A stretch of 60,619 nt of DNA from a virus, in IMG/VR virus record IMGVR_UViG_3300008262_000057, positions 1 to 60,619 of that record. One strand, given 5' to 3'. Shown one piece after another: positions 46,525-55,164 of the stretch (position 1 is the first letter of the stretch; each line of letters starts with the position of its first letter). A program made the position numbers and the translations under genes. The notes below the pieces were generated by a model. It made no database searches and was not told where the DNA came from. It worked only from the letters and a program-made list of their open reading frames with translations.

Positions 46525-48170
46525 AAAAGCTAATTTTATTTTTTGGGATATTTTTAATATCTCTCACGACGTTTGGTCAATTAAGTGTTACGCAAACAAT
46601 TACCCCTACTACAGGACTGAAGGTTGGTGACACATTAACTGTAAAATATACAGTAACAAGGGGAACTACAACCCCTCGTTATTTTTGGTTGAGATACTCA
46701 TTTAACAATAAAGCTTTGGCTATGGTACCAAATAGTACTGTCTTTACACAGGGATCATCAACACAAACGTTCTTTACTCTTTGGAATAATTATGCATTTA
46801 CTCCATCCCAAACTGCGGCAGCAACTAGCTTGTATGCACAGTATCAAGCTACTCCTTGGGCTTACACTGCAAACAATGATTGGAATGTTGGGCAATTAAC
46901 AGTTCAAAGAACTGATGCATCGATCAATGGCGACATTGCAACTCAAAAATATGTATTAAAGGATCAAAACACGTATAACAATATACATAAACTGGATTTA
47001 GCATACGCCATTAATGATACGTCAGTAAACATTTCTCCAATCACAAAAAGCTCTACTGATCTATCATTAACAAACGTAACTGGTAATACTTCCCAATTCA
47101 AGGTTAAAGTGTTATTTCCTCAGGGATATACGATCACAGATCATAATGTTCAATTAATGAAATTAAAAAATGATGGAACGGGAGCAATTGATTGGTCTGT
47201 TCCGCCAATTGCCCAATTACCATTAGATGCTACAGGCGAAGCACTATTTACAACTCAGGTTAAAGTTGGGGATTCTGTTGGGGTGTTTGTATCTCCCGCT
47301 TCTCAGAAAGCTTGGATGAATAATGTCATTACTGTATCTGATGCGTACAAAGCATTCCTAGGACATTCTCAAACAGACATTAGTGGAAATCCAACCTATT
47401 TTACCTATCCTAACTTAGAAAAACTTGTTGGTAATGTATCAAAAAATGATGCAATTTTTAATGAAACAGATTCCTATTATCTATTTGCATACGTGATGGG
47501 TCAAGACGTTTCAGCGAATGCTTTTATTCCAACACAAACCGCAACCTCCTGGAGATGGAATAGTGGTTTATTAAACCAAAGCTGGTTGGATGGTAATATT
47601 AAGAACAAGGTAACTATTGATACCCCAATTAAAGAAGTGTATGCTGTATTTGCATGGGGTGGAGATTTAGATTGGTCACATTCATCTTCGACTGCAGAAA
47701 TTGTAAGCAGAATTAATGCAGGTCAATATACAAATTCAGTAAACTCGATTAATGCTAAAACGACGATGTCAACTCAATCCATGGCTTACAGAACAGAAGC
47801 ATTGGAAACAGCTAAATTAAGTGTATCGTCATCCTTAGAAGCTGGCAAAGTTGTTTTAAAAGCAACATTAACTAAAGAAGAATTAGCAGGACTACAAGTT
47901 ATTATGCAGTACGATAACACAAAACTAACTTTAGATAATGTAATATTTGATGCAGGAAGCACTATTACCAATTTCTCTACACACGACAATGGTAGATTAA
48001 CTTTCGGTTCTATCGATCAGCTAAAGACTGCTAGAATTAAAACCGGAACACCATACAAATTGGTGTTTACTCCAAAAGTAAATCTACAAAATACCGCAGG
48101 ATTATTCTATTTCGTGTTAGCAGATGCAGTAGATGCAAATGGTAACAAGGTCGACCTGACTATAGAATAA
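46521..48170 (+). CDS. Exported protein with dockerin- and cohesin-like modules
   Basis: 549 residues. Signal peptide MKKLILFFGIFLISLTTFGQ. An N-terminal beta region (about 20-130), a middle beta region, a degenerate dockerin-like helix pair near 305-325 (NDAIFNETDSYYLFAYVMG), and a C-terminal cohesin-like domain (about 430-549, LQVIMQYDNTKLTLDNVIFD). Secreted and probably held at the cell surface. Paralogous in layout to the next gene. Confidence 0.65.
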   Translation: MKKLILFFGIFLISLTTFGQLSVTQTITPTTGLKVGDTLTVKYTVTRGTTTPRYFWLRYSFNNKALAMVPNSTVFTQGSSTQTFFTLWNNYAFTPSQTAAATSLYAQYQATPWAYTANNDWNVGQLTVQRTDASINGDIATQKYVLKDQNTYNNIHKLDLAYAINDTSVNISPITKSSTDLSLTNVTGNTSQFKVKVLFPQGYTITDHNVQLMKLKNDGTGAIDWSVPPIAQLPLDATGEALFTTQVKVGDSVGVFVSPASQKAWMNNVITVSDAYKAFLGHSQTDISGNPTYFTYPNLEKLVGNVSKNDAIFNETDSYYLFAYVMGQDVSANAFIPTQTATSWRWNSGLLNQSWLDGNIKNKVTIDTPIKEVYAVFAWGGDLDWSHSSSTAEIVSRINAGQYTNSVNSINAKTTMSTQSMAYRTEALETAKLSVSSSLEAGKVVLKATLTKEELAGLQVIMQYDNTKLTLDNVIFDAGSTITNFSTHDNGRLTFGSIDQLKTARIKTGTPYKLVFTPKVNLQNTAGLFYFVLADAVDANGNKVDLTIE

Positions 48171-48173
48171 TTT

Positions 48174-50480
48174 ATGAAAAAACTCGTATTCATATTTTTA
48201 ATATTGTTGAATTCAGTCTTGGTTCTAGGGCAGCAAGTGAACTCCCCAGACCCAAAAACCTTTATTCAAGGCACAGTTTCTCAAGATGCTAGTGGATTCT
48301 CTCTTAGTGGATTTAATTCAACTGTAACCCTATTATGCGCTATCGGGTTACCACAAGCACCAACAGGAACAACTTTTAGTTTAACTACAGTTTCGGGTCT
48401 TACCCCTGCAAGCGGTTATACTATGAACGGTAATAAAACTCGTTTGGCATTTACTGGAACAATGGCTAATATTAATGCTGCCTTAGCAACATTAAAAATA
48501 AACACAACAGCAACTGCAGGTGCAATTAACATTTCAGTATCTGCAACAGTAAACCCTACTGGTTATTTTTACAATCCAACAAACGGACACTTTTATAGAC
48601 CTATATCAACCGGAGCAACTTATACAAATGCAAGAACATTATCATCTCAACAAACATTCAAAGGTCAACAAGGATATTTGGTAACGATAACATCAGCAGA
48701 TGAAGATGCTTTTATATTTGCTAATGTTCCACAAGCTAGTATTTGGTTTGCACTAACGGATGAAGCGGTTGAAGGTCAATGGAGAATTGATGCAGGACCG
48801 GAAGCAGGAACTTTAATAAAAACTGCAAACGGACAACTTAATGGAAACGTAGTAGGACAATATAATAACTGGGCCGGTGGTGAACCAAACAATTCTGGTA
48901 ATGAAGATTATGCTGTAACTAAATGGGGTGGTGGAAATCAATGGAATGATTTACCTAATAATTTTAGCTGTGCTTATGTAGTTGAATTTGGAACTTGGAC
49001 TAATCCTGATGACCAAACTTTTACCGAATTCTATTCCAATAGTGTAACACATTCAAATGGTGAAACCTTAAGGTTACAATTTACCTTCGATTTTGGTAAC
49101 AATATAGACGAGACCAAATTTAAAACCAAAATGTTTACATATACTGATTATGTGTCTGGACCTTACAATGAAGCGGTTACTGGAACTACCTATACATCTT
49201 TAAATGGATTAGGAAAAACAGATAAAACAAATGATATTGATCTAGTAAAAATAAATTCCGGACAAAAGGCAACTATATCAACAGGACAGGCTGAATTTTC
49301 TTATGTTAACATATCAAACAACACTACAACATTATACATTGATCTGTCCAGATTTGGTGGAGTAGATCCGTCAACAATAAGTAATGTCAGTATTTTAGAT
49401 GCATATAACGGTCCAGTAACATATCAGCAAACTTCAACATATTGGGCACATTATATAGTACCCTCAGCATTAACAAAAATCACTAACGGGACGTCTTCAT
49501 TTAATTCAAGTATAAGAAATGCTGGAAATAATAACTGGGCATTTATGTCCAATATATCATTTTCACAAAATCAAATTTTTAAAAATCATGCGATCTTTTT
49601 TCAATCTTATAATTCAAGCGAACTTCAGACTTTACTTTCGCAGATTGTAACAATTTCAGATGTTTATTTAGCATTTAAAGAATTTTCAGACAGGGGTATA
49701 TTTGGAAATTCAAATGGACAGTATTTTCAATCGGGTATTCAATTTCAAAATGCTGATGTTAATCATGATAATGTTTTTGACGAGACTGATTGCTTTAAGT
49801 TGCTTAAGTATTTGCAGGGAACAGAAAATCTTTGGGAAAGTGCAGCTCTTCCATATGTAATGAAAATAGTTCCAAAATCCACCTATGATGATATTAATAA
49901 GAATAACTGGAACACATTCGGGGCTTATGAATTTCTGAGATCCAAATATCCTATCACTTTAAATGATGGTGTGTTAAATTCCCATGTATTAAATGTTACA
50001 TGGAAAGGTGACGTAAATCTTTCGCACTCTCCTGCACAATCCGCGAGCGGATCTATAGCAAACCAATCTCTTTCTTTTTCTTCTGTTGCAATGCAGAATG
50101 TCGTTAATAGCGAGTCACCCACAGCTTATATTGTTTCACAAATTTCTGGAGATGTCTTGGATGTAATTATAAAATTCAATTCAAAATCCAATCCTATAGT
50201 CGGTACACAATTTCAAATTAATTACGATAACACTAGAATTAAATATGTTAGTACAGATTTTAAAATAAAGGGATCTCCATCAAATTTTGATGCTAACAGG
50301 GGATCTTTTATAAATCTTGGATCCTTAGTTACCAGCGGCGAACTTCTAGACCCGCTTGCAGAATACAGATTAACTTTTAAACTAAAAACAAACCTTTCAA
50401 ATTCTCTAGGATTGATTTCTATAGCATCTAACGAAGCGGTAAATCAAACTGGGCAATCAATAAAAATAAGAATAGAATGA
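48174..50480 (+). CDS. Exported C-type-lectin / dockerin / cohesin-like protein
   Basis: 768 residues. Signal peptide MKKLVFIFLILLNSVLVLGQ. A cadherin-like N-terminal beta region; a C-type lectin fold at about 139-276 (FKGQQGYLVTITSADEDAFI, NNWAGGEPNNSGNEDYAV, NQWNDLP); a good dockerin Ca-loop at about 526-550 (ADVNHDNVFDETDCFKLLKY); and a cohesin-like C-terminus (651-768, VGTQFQINYDNTRIKYV). The lectin EPN motif suggests binding of mannose-type sugars. Starts 3 bases after the previous stop. Confidence 0.7.
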   Translation: MKKLVFIFLILLNSVLVLGQQVNSPDPKTFIQGTVSQDASGFSLSGFNSTVTLLCAIGLPQAPTGTTFSLTTVSGLTPASGYTMNGNKTRLAFTGTMANINAALATLKINTTATAGAINISVSATVNPTGYFYNPTNGHFYRPISTGATYTNARTLSSQQTFKGQQGYLVTITSADEDAFIFANVPQASIWFALTDEAVEGQWRIDAGPEAGTLIKTANGQLNGNVVGQYNNWAGGEPNNSGNEDYAVTKWGGGNQWNDLPNNFSCAYVVEFGTWTNPDDQTFTEFYSNSVTHSNGETLRLQFTFDFGNNIDETKFKTKMFTYTDYVSGPYNEAVTGTTYTSLNGLGKTDKTNDIDLVKINSGQKATISTGQAEFSYVNISNNTTTLYIDLSRFGGVDPSTISNVSILDAYNGPVTYQQTSTYWAHYIVPSALTKITNGTSSFNSSIRNAGNNNWAFMSNISFSQNQIFKNHAIFFQSYNSSELQTLLSQIVTISDVYLAFKEFSDRGIFGNSNGQYFQSGIQFQNADVNHDNVFDETDCFKLLKYLQGTENLWESAALPYVMKIVPKSTYDDINKNNWNTFGAYEFLRSKYPITLNDGVLNSHVLNVTWKGDVNLSHSPAQSASGSIANQSLSFSSVAMQNVVNSESPTAYIVSQISGDVLDVIIKFNSKSNPIVGTQFQINYDNTRIKYVSTDFKIKGSPSNFDANRGSFINLGSLVTSGELLDPLAEYRLTFKLKTNLSNSLGLISIASNEAVNQTGQSIKIRIE

Positions 50481-50827
50481 CGAGGGTTTTACTAACTATA
50501 TTAATTGTTTCATCTCTTTGGGGGTGTCGAAAAATGGAAATAGAGCCAATTCCTCCATCAAGGAATGAGGACATTTTTTCTACCAAACAAGCATCTGTCT
50601 CCGACGATGCCCCCATAAATTTCAATTTAAAAATCGAAGGAATTTACACGTTAACTCTCTTTGATCCTGTGAGCCAGCAGGTAGTAACAAGAGAAAGAAT
50701 TTTTGGAATTACAGGAAATAACACATTCAAATTATACACGAAGGCGTTACCAACGAATCAAGTTTATTTATTGTTACAAGATGAAAACAATAATGAAATC
50801 GGAAAAACGCTTCTAGTGATAAAATAA
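50477..50827 (+). CDS. Small lipoprotein with T9SS-CTD-like Ig fold
   Basis: 116 residues. Lipoprotein signal with Cys17 (TILIVSSLWGC). The mature domain (YTLTLFDPVSQQVVTRERIF, then NTFKLYTKALPTNQVYLLLQ) has the strand order of type-A C-terminal domains of the Bacteroidota type IX secretion system. Overlaps the lectin gene by ATGA. Paralogue of the next gene. Confidence 0.55.
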   Translation: MTRVLLTILIVSSLWGCRKMEIEPIPPSRNEDIFSTKQASVSDDAPINFNLKIEGIYTLTLFDPVSQQVVTRERIFGITGNNTFKLYTKALPTNQVYLLLQDENNNEIGKTLLVIK

Positions 50828-50838
50828 AAAATAAAAAA

Positions 50839-51207
50839 ATGAAAAAAATAATTTTAGCAGCATTTATTTCATCCATTGTTATGGGATGTAACAAGATGGA
50901 CATTGAAATGCCTTCACCTCCAGCCCCGGATCGATTAGCTATTGAATCTTCTGTTGGTATCAAATTGGAATCACCTTTTGTTACCTCAGAAGTATCAATG
51001 AACGTTAAGAGTGATATAACTCAAACTGTAAGTATTAGGATCTATGATATCTCAAATAGAGTTGTTTCCAAAGAGACTGTAAACGTAAAGGCTGGAGATA
51101 ATATTTTAAAAGTTTATACCTCAGCTTTACCATCTTCAGCATATAGGATTGGCTTATATGATTCAAAAGGAAACGAGTTAGGTATTACCGATTTTAACAA
51201 GCTTTAA
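50839..51207 (+). CDS. Small lipoprotein with T9SS-CTD-like Ig fold
   Basis: 122 residues. Lipoprotein signal with Cys17 (AAFISSIVMGC) then MDIEMPSPPAP. The domain SIRIYDISNRVVSKETVNVK, GDNILKVYTSALPSSAYRIG and a final Lys-Leu closely follow the type-A sorting domain pattern (IYDxxGRxV ... GxN ... LxxGxY ... KL). Whether it sorts or just folds likewise is open. Confidence 0.6.
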   Translation: MKKIILAAFISSIVMGCNKMDIEMPSPPAPDRLAIESSVGIKLESPFVTSEVSMNVKSDITQTVSIRIYDISNRVVSKETVNVKAGDNILKVYTSALPSSAYRIGLYDSKGNELGITDFNKL

Positions 51208-51245
51208 ATCTAGAAGGAGGGAGCAATTTATGACACGACAAATTG

Positions 51246-52598
51246 ATGAAAAAATTAATAATATTTTTTTTATTGACAATAGCCCTCAAGGTAAATGGTC
51301 AAATCTTTACTCAGACTTATGTTGATAAATGTACAGGGGAAATAAAAACAGTAACTACAACACCCATGGGAAATGGTATGGTTGTAGTTGCTTTTTATAA
51401 TCAGATAAAAACATTTTCGAGCACTGACTTGACCAACGGAACGGTTCAGACGTGGCTTAATCAGGTTTATTCTGATTATAATTCGAGGCCCTGTCCTGTT
51501 ATCAGTGTGGTCCAGCAAACGGTAACCCAAGCAGTTGCCCAACAAGCAGCTGCAGCCGCAGCTTCTGCTGCATCCTCTGCAGCAAGTTCATCAGCTAGTG
51601 CTGCAGCAAGTTCTTCTGCCAGTGCTGCAGCAAGTTCTTCCGCTAGTAGTTCTGCAGCAACTTCATCGGCTAGCTCTCCACCACAGAGCAGCTCGTCGCA
51701 AAGCGGGGGTAGTTCCTCTTCAAATTCGTCGCAAAGCGGAGGTAGCTCATCATCTTCAGAATCAAAAAATGAAACTAAATCTGAGGGAACAAAATCGGAA
51801 AGTAAATCAGAGGAGAAGAAAGAAGAAAGTAAATCTGAATCTAACGAAGAGAAGAAGGAGGAAAAGAAAGAAGAATCCAAGGAGGAGAAAAAGGAGGAGG
51901 ACAAGAAAGAAGATAAAAAAGACGATAAAAAGAAGAAGCAACAAAATACGAATCCAACTTTAATTGCATCAGATCTTGCAGTTACCCAGAGTGCAGATGG
52001 CAGATACACCGCGATGATTTCAACCGGCATAAGTAAGTCTTCTATGACGGGAACGAGCTCGTGGGGTTTAACCTCTTTGATATGGGCAACTTTTGATCAG
52101 TTTGCTCTAAACGGGGGCTATACCAAAATGAATTTTGATAAGGGTAAACTAAATAATATAAAATCATATTCGATGACCGCTGCTTATTTGCAGGGAAATT
52201 TTATGATCATGCAGGGACACACATACATTAGGCCACATCCTAAGATTGGAACATATGGATACAATGTGGGTGTTATCAGTTTACTGATAAAGAATGGAAA
52301 CAGGTATGACTATTCTCTTTCGAGCTCTTTAGTTGGATTTTGGACCAAGCCATATCAGATGAACAAGAGACTTTCTATCTCACCGCAGGTTTTTATAACA
52401 TCTTCTCCCATAGCTTGGAACCCGTCAACAAACCAGACTGTAGTTAGCAAGGATTTTGGTTATATGGGAGGTGCTTCGTATGACTATAAATTAACCAAGA
52501 GATTTGGAATGAATTTTAGTTACAGATTTGCTGGATCGACAAAAGAAGGATCCAAGATACTTCACAATTTCATGATAGGATCAAGAATTTTGTTATAG
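51246..52598 (+). CDS. Exported protein with low-complexity linker and C-terminal barrel
   Basis: 450 residues. Signal peptide MKKLIIFFLLTIALKVNGQ; a short N-terminal domain (20-95); an Ala/Ser tract (about 100-150) and a Ser/Glu/Lys tract (150-220); then about 225 residues of alternating strands ending in a hydrophobic residue (IGSRILL), as in outer-membrane barrels. The long charged linker may span the periplasm or cell wall. The low-complexity DNA leaves all frames open here, giving false ORFs. Confidence 0.65.
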   Translation: MKKLIIFFLLTIALKVNGQIFTQTYVDKCTGEIKTVTTTPMGNGMVVVAFYNQIKTFSSTDLTNGTVQTWLNQVYSDYNSRPCPVISVVQQTVTQAVAQQAAAAAASAASSAASSSASAAASSSASAAASSSASSSAATSSASSPPQSSSSQSGGSSSSNSSQSGGSSSSSESKNETKSEGTKSESKSEEKKEESKSESNEEKKEEKKEESKEEKKEEDKKEDKKDDKKKKQQNTNPTLIASDLAVTQSADGRYTAMISTGISKSSMTGTSSWGLTSLIWATFDQFALNGGYTKMNFDKGKLNNIKSYSMTAAYLQGNFMIMQGHTYIRPHPKIGTYGYNVGVISLLIKNGNRYDYSLSSSLVGFWTKPYQMNKRLSISPQVFITSSPIAWNPSTNQTVVSKDFGYMGGASYDYKLTKRFGMNFSYRFAGSTKEGSKILHNFMIGSRILL

Positions 52599-52604
52599 AA
52601 AAAA

Positions 52605-52613
52605 GATATATAG
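52605..52613 (+). promoter_or_regulatory. Late-type promoter for structured RNA B
   Basis: GATATATAG ending 5 bases before the RNA's closing stem. Confidence 0.6.
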
Positions 52614-52618
52614 AAGTG

Positions 52619-52724
52619 AAAAAATCCTCATTCCGTGCGAAAGAACACAAAAGCCTTTCCACGTATACTTTAATGGTAGAGTTAGAAAACTCTCAAAAAA
52701 GCGAATTTAAGATTCGGATTTTTT
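52619..52724 (+). ncRNA. Structured RNA, copy B
   Basis: About 106 nt, homologous to copy A. AAAAAATCC (52619-52627) closes with GGATTTTTT (52716-52724). Hairpin CGTG-C-GAAAG (52634-52643) with CTTTC-CACG (52655-52663) has an identical stem and bulged C; the variable hairpin here is GAGTT-AGAA-AACTC (52679-52692); hairpin CGAAT/ATTCG (52702-52716) is the same. Precedes 52799. Confidence 0.65.
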
Positions 52725-52798
52725 CACATGAGAATAAAAAGAAGAACTGTATTAAATGTATATGTTTCTGATGACAAAAAAGAATATAATTTAAAATC

Positions 52799-53113
52799 AT
52801 GGCAGAAGAAATGCAAGAAACAGAAGGAACTTGGACTGGTCTGAAAAAAACAATTGTGGGAACGTTAGCTACAGTTGTAACAGCCGGTGGTGCTTGGCTC
52901 GGAACTACTCTTTTCGGGGGAGGTAGTGACAATGCTGCTCCAGCTGCTGCTCCAGCTCCGATTATTAACATTACCAATTCTAACCAGCAAGCTCAGCAAG
53001 CTGCAGGAGGTAAAACAGTAATAATCAAAGAAAAAGCTTCCTCTGAAAAACCAGCAGAAAAGAAAGAGGAAAAGAAAAAAGACGAATGGACCAAAGAGGA
53101 GCCTAAATGGTAA
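52799..53113 (+). CDS. Membrane-associated protein with Ala/Pro and Lys/Glu tail
   Basis: 104 residues: a Gly/Ala/Thr-rich hydrophobic segment (about 14-44, TIVGTLATVVTAGGAWLGTT), an Ala-Pro linker and a Lys/Glu tail. Follows the second structured RNA by about 75 bases. Function unknown. Confidence 0.55.
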   Translation: MAEEMQETEGTWTGLKKTIVGTLATVVTAGGAWLGTTLFGGGSDNAAPAAAPAPIINITNSNQQAQQAAGGKTVIIKEKASSEKPAEKKEEKKKDEWTKEEPKW

Positions 53114-53149
53114 ATCTCAATCCTTTTGCAGAATATAAAAACACACGAC

Positions 53150-53407
53150 ATGAAAAAATTCTTTTCACAGCTTTTTAGCGACGACAACAGTATTAACGAA
53201 AAATCCGTTGTTGGGTTCTTAGCTTTCGTAATGATGGCATTATTTGCTGTCGCCGACATTGTAACAGGTTACTTGGGTAAGGATTTAGTAATCAATGAGT
53301 TCATCTTTAACGCCTTCCTTTGGTTGGTACTTGGATCTTTTGGAATAGGATCCGTTGATAAGTACATCAATAAGAAGGGAAGTTCTAATGACGAAACTGT
53401 TGAGTAA
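53150..53407 (+). CDS. Holin-like membrane protein
   Basis: 85 residues with two transmembrane helices (VVGFLAFVMMALFAVADIV; FIFNAFLWLVLGSFGIGSV) and charged termini, the size and topology of class II holins. Also notable for carrying the full AAAAACACACGAC leader before the ATG, far from the early region. Perfect terminator hairpin follows at 53418-53445. Confidence 0.6.
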   Translation: MKKFFSQLFSDDNSINEKSVVGFLAFVMMALFAVADIVTGYLGKDLVINEFIFNAFLWLVLGSFGIGSVDKYINKKGSSNDETVE

Positions 53408-53417
53408 GAGTCAAAAA

Positions 53418-53445
53418 AAAGAGTGTAGGTAAATCCTACACTCTT
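53418..53445 (+). terminator. Terminator after the holin-like gene
   Basis: AAAGAGTGTAGG / CCTACACTCTTT, perfect 12-bp stem. Confidence 0.8.
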
Positions 53446-53464
53446 TAAAATATTATAAAATAAA

Positions 53465-53683
53465 ATGAAAATCTTACAACAAGTAGAAAAATTTCTATTC
53501 ACAACATTTGCTCTATCAGCTACAGCATTTGTTTTTTGTGCATTTTGTGTACAACTGGCTTTTGTTTATATGCACTTTACCAAGACCGAAGAGGAGCAAC
53601 TCAAAATCTCTAATGATATAACTTGGAAAATCGACGGAAGATGGGGTGATACACCAGGTAATATTTGGTACGAAGGAAAATAA
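53465..53683 (+). CDS. Small membrane protein
   Basis: 72 residues with one long hydrophobic helix (TFALSATAFVFCAFCVQLAF) and a soluble C-terminus ending YEGK. Starts just after the terminator hairpin. Role unknown. Confidence 0.5.
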   Translation: MKILQQVEKFLFTTFALSATAFVFCAFCVQLAFVYMHFTKTEEEQLKISNDITWKIDGRWGDTPGNIWYEGK

Positions 53684-53693
53684 TCTCATATAC

Positions 53694-54413
53694 ATGAAAA
53701 AGATTTTATTCACCCTAATATTGGGACTGATCTCTGCTGCATCATATGCTCAGGTAGTAGGACAAACTAAGACTGAAGATTATAAGGCTTCCTTCGAAAA
53801 AAAGATTAACATAGATTCATTAATGGATTATGATGGTCCAACAATACCAATTCAGCTATTGAATCTTGGTATTAACGAGGAGGTTTATGCCATGTATCCG
53901 GAACTCAAGGATAAAAGAGTAGGTCTAGGAGTGACTAATATCGTAATTGAATTCTTCGAAGAAATGGGGAGATTCACTTTCACTGAGGATAAAACGGAAA
54001 TTAAAAATAGAATGGTAAAGCAATTCCAAGCAAGCCAATCGGGATTTACTGAAAACAAATTAGACGGAAGAGGAAAGATAAAACTTGCTAGATACTTTGT
54101 TTACATTGAAGTTTATGATTTTTCAGTTTCTGAAGATGAAACCGTTAATCTAAAAAATGGAGTTAAAAACACTATGGTTACTAGACTTGGTATGCAAGTT
54201 AAATTTGTTGATGCAGAGACTGGAGAATTTTTTACAGGATCTGGATTGGGAGAAGCTAAAACCGTAAGGGAATTAACATTGATGAATGATGAAAATTTCT
54301 CAGAGGTTAAGTTTAACCAATCGACCATAGGAACTTCTACAAAGAAAGCTTTGGAAATTGCTTCTAGTAGAATTTTAGTAAGAATGATAAAGAAGGGTAT
54401 TTTCCAAAAATAA
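53694..54413 (+). CDS. Exported CsgG-like protein
   Basis: 239 residues. Signal peptide MKKILFTLILGLISAASYAQ. RLGMQVKFVDAETGEFFTGS, GLGEAKT and the closing helix TSTKKALEIASSRILVRMI fit the CsgG family domain, the subunit of the curli secretion channel. It lacks an obvious lipobox, so it is either a periplasmic relative or is anchored otherwise. Start set at the signal peptide; longer frame overlaps the previous gene. Confidence 0.6.
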   Translation: MKKILFTLILGLISAASYAQVVGQTKTEDYKASFEKKINIDSLMDYDGPTIPIQLLNLGINEEVYAMYPELKDKRVGLGVTNIVIEFFEEMGRFTFTEDKTEIKNRMVKQFQASQSGFTENKLDGRGKIKLARYFVYIEVYDFSVSEDETVNLKNGVKNTMVTRLGMQVKFVDAETGEFFTGSGLGEAKTVRELTLMNDENFSEVKFNQSTIGTSTKKALEIASSRILVRMIKKGIFQK

Positions 54414-54472
54414 TCCTAAATTATTTTTCTTAAGACTATTCTTTAGTCACGACCTAAAGTAAAAGTATTAAG

Positions 54473-55117
54473 ATGAAAAATAAAATCTATGAGGGAATAA
54501 TATTTACCCTCATATTACTAATCACACTGTCCGGAATTTCTGGATGTAAAAATTCTAAAGAACAGAAAATGCCTACAGTTGAGGCATCAATTCCTTCCAA
54601 GGATACAATTCCAGTCCATGATACAGTGTATGTTGAAACTGAGGTTGAGGTGCAAGTTCCTGTAGAAATAATCAAAGAAAGAATAGAATATAGAGAGGTA
54701 GAAGCTAAGGTCGACACTGCTGCTATACTTGCTATATTTTTACAGAAAAAAAGCGTTATTGACACGCTTAAGCTAGAATATGGATACATTTATTTAACCG
54801 ATACCCTATCAGGAAATTCCATAGTTTCTAGAAAATTCATCCCTAAAATTAAAGTTCCTTCCAAGGAAAAAATAGTTTACGAAGAAAAAGAGCCAGAACC
54901 ATCTTTTTATATTGGAATCAACTCTGGATTAGACAAACCAAATTATGTTTACAACTTGGGAACTTCTCTATTTTATCAAACACCAAGATCTGGGATGTAT
55001 CAAGTGGGTATTGGGGTTTGGAATCAAACCATAGATGGGATTAATGGTAAATTCGTTCCCTATATTACAGGGGGTTACTACTGGAGAATAAATTTAAAAG
55101 GTAGAAGGGAAAAATAA
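54473..55117 (+). CDS. Lipoprotein with coiled coil and C-terminal strands
   Basis: 214 residues. Lipoprotein signal with Cys25 (LLITLSGISGC), a Val/Glu-rich stalk (VETEVEVQVPVEIIKERIEY), then a beta-rich C-terminus. Could be an outer spanin-type protein or a surface lipoprotein. Confidence 0.5.
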   Translation: MKNKIYEGIIFTLILLITLSGISGCKNSKEQKMPTVEASIPSKDTIPVHDTVYVETEVEVQVPVEIIKERIEYREVEAKVDTAAILAIFLQKKSVIDTLKLEYGYIYLTDTLSGNSIVSRKFIPKIKVPSKEKIVYEEKEPEPSFYIGINSGLDKPNYVYNLGTSLFYQTPRSGMYQVGIGVWNQTIDGINGKFVPYITGGYYWRINLKGRREK

Positions 55118-55164
55118 CCAATATTTTTCGAATCATTTTTTGTCTTCCTGGATATAATCTGATA

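Noticed and set aside
51476-52030. Open frames on the opposite strand and in another plus frame across the low-complexity tract
   Set aside because: They come from Ser/Glu/Lys codon repetition of the exported protein 51246-52598.
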